Assembly (NCBI GenBank): GCA_045534635.1 | Contig: JAZSKB010000048.1 | Location: forward strand, 1-31,802 | Source of the DNA: UBA1205 sp045534635 | Lineage (GTDB): Bacteria > Bacteroidota > Bacteroidia > Bacteroidales > WCHB1-69 | DNA: 31,802 nt | Reading direction: 5' to 3' | The notes under the pieces: model-generated | Seen by the model: the letters and a program-made list of their open reading frames with translations, nothing else | Database searches by the model: none | What the model was told of the DNA's origin: nothing | In this document: piece by piece, positions 31,711-31,802 of the stretch | How positions within the stretch are numbered: position 1 is the stretch's first letter | How the letters are laid out: each line of letters opens with the position of its first letter | Position numbers and translations under genes: made by a program

Positions 31711-31802
31711 ATGAAAAGAACGAATATAAAATGGTTTTTATGTAGTGTGTTATTAGCAATAATGTTCCAGTCTTGTTGGTTTATAAAACAAATACCAGAA
31801 AC
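31711..31802 (+). CDS. N-terminus of a lipoprotein (3' end outside window)
   Basis: Only the first 30 residues are visible: a basic start (MKRTNIK), a hydrophobic stretch and a lipobox ending in Cys22 (AIMFQSC), followed by WFIKQIPE. The gene runs off the window. It lies about 20 bases beyond the terminator of the preceding lipoprotein, and no TAnnTTTG element is seen in that short gap. The product cannot be named. Confidence 0.7.
   Translation, partial: MKRTNIKWFLCSVLLAIMFQSCWFIKQIPE

Overview
The window comes from an AT-rich member of the Bacteroidota, most likely Bacteroidales. The evidence is many promoters of the TAnnTTTG type with no Shine-Dalgarno at most starts, several lipoproteins with the SxxxxSC-type lipobox, a type IX secretion (T9SS) C-terminal sorting domain, an Mpi-type serine recombinase, and a FadL-like porin paired with a Tyr/His-rich lipoprotein. 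I could not identify the genus.

Layout. 1-2468: the end of a propeller-type lipoprotein, a small CxxC lipoprotein, and a larger lipoprotein that joins a propeller-like domain to a CxxC thioredoxin-like domain. 2589-3218: two small genes with their own promoters (a three-helix membrane protein and a DUF2007 protein). 3274-5663 (minus): a two-gene operon, kamB-kamC, whose relatives reactivate B12-dependent lysine 5,6-aminomutase; no other lysine-fermentation gene is present. 5873-16459: one giant 3528-residue secreted protein with four repeated beta-helix/Ig modules and a T9SS tail, a third of the window. 16557-17210 (minus): a DNA invertase-type recombinase that shares a bidirectional terminator with the giant gene.

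17337-19827 is a neat operon (elbB, secreted PepC-like cysteine peptidase, small stomatin-tail-like membrane protein) bounded by one promoter and one terminator. 19949-22185 (minus) is proS-xth. 22314-25403 is the His/Tyr/Ser-rich lipoprotein and the FadL-like porin, both with unusually strong Shine-Dalgarno sequences. 25410-26621 (minus) is a DegT-type sugar aminotransferase. 26940-27836 holds a small acidic lipoprotein and an HD-domain hydrolase. 27845-29165 (minus) is a uridine phosphorylase-like gene overlapped by a membrane protein.

The right end (29200-31802) is accessory in character. It has a promoter followed by about 235 nt of hairpin-rich, comparatively GC-rich DNA ending in a terminator (a probable structured RNA), then a palindrome and an HTH regulator, then about 770 bases with only fragments of reading frames and inverted repeats, and finally two lipoproteins, the last cut by the window end. 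The best candidates for something undescribed are the structured RNA at 29312-29547 with its adjoining palindrome and HTH gene, and the modular giant T9SS protein beside an invertase gene.
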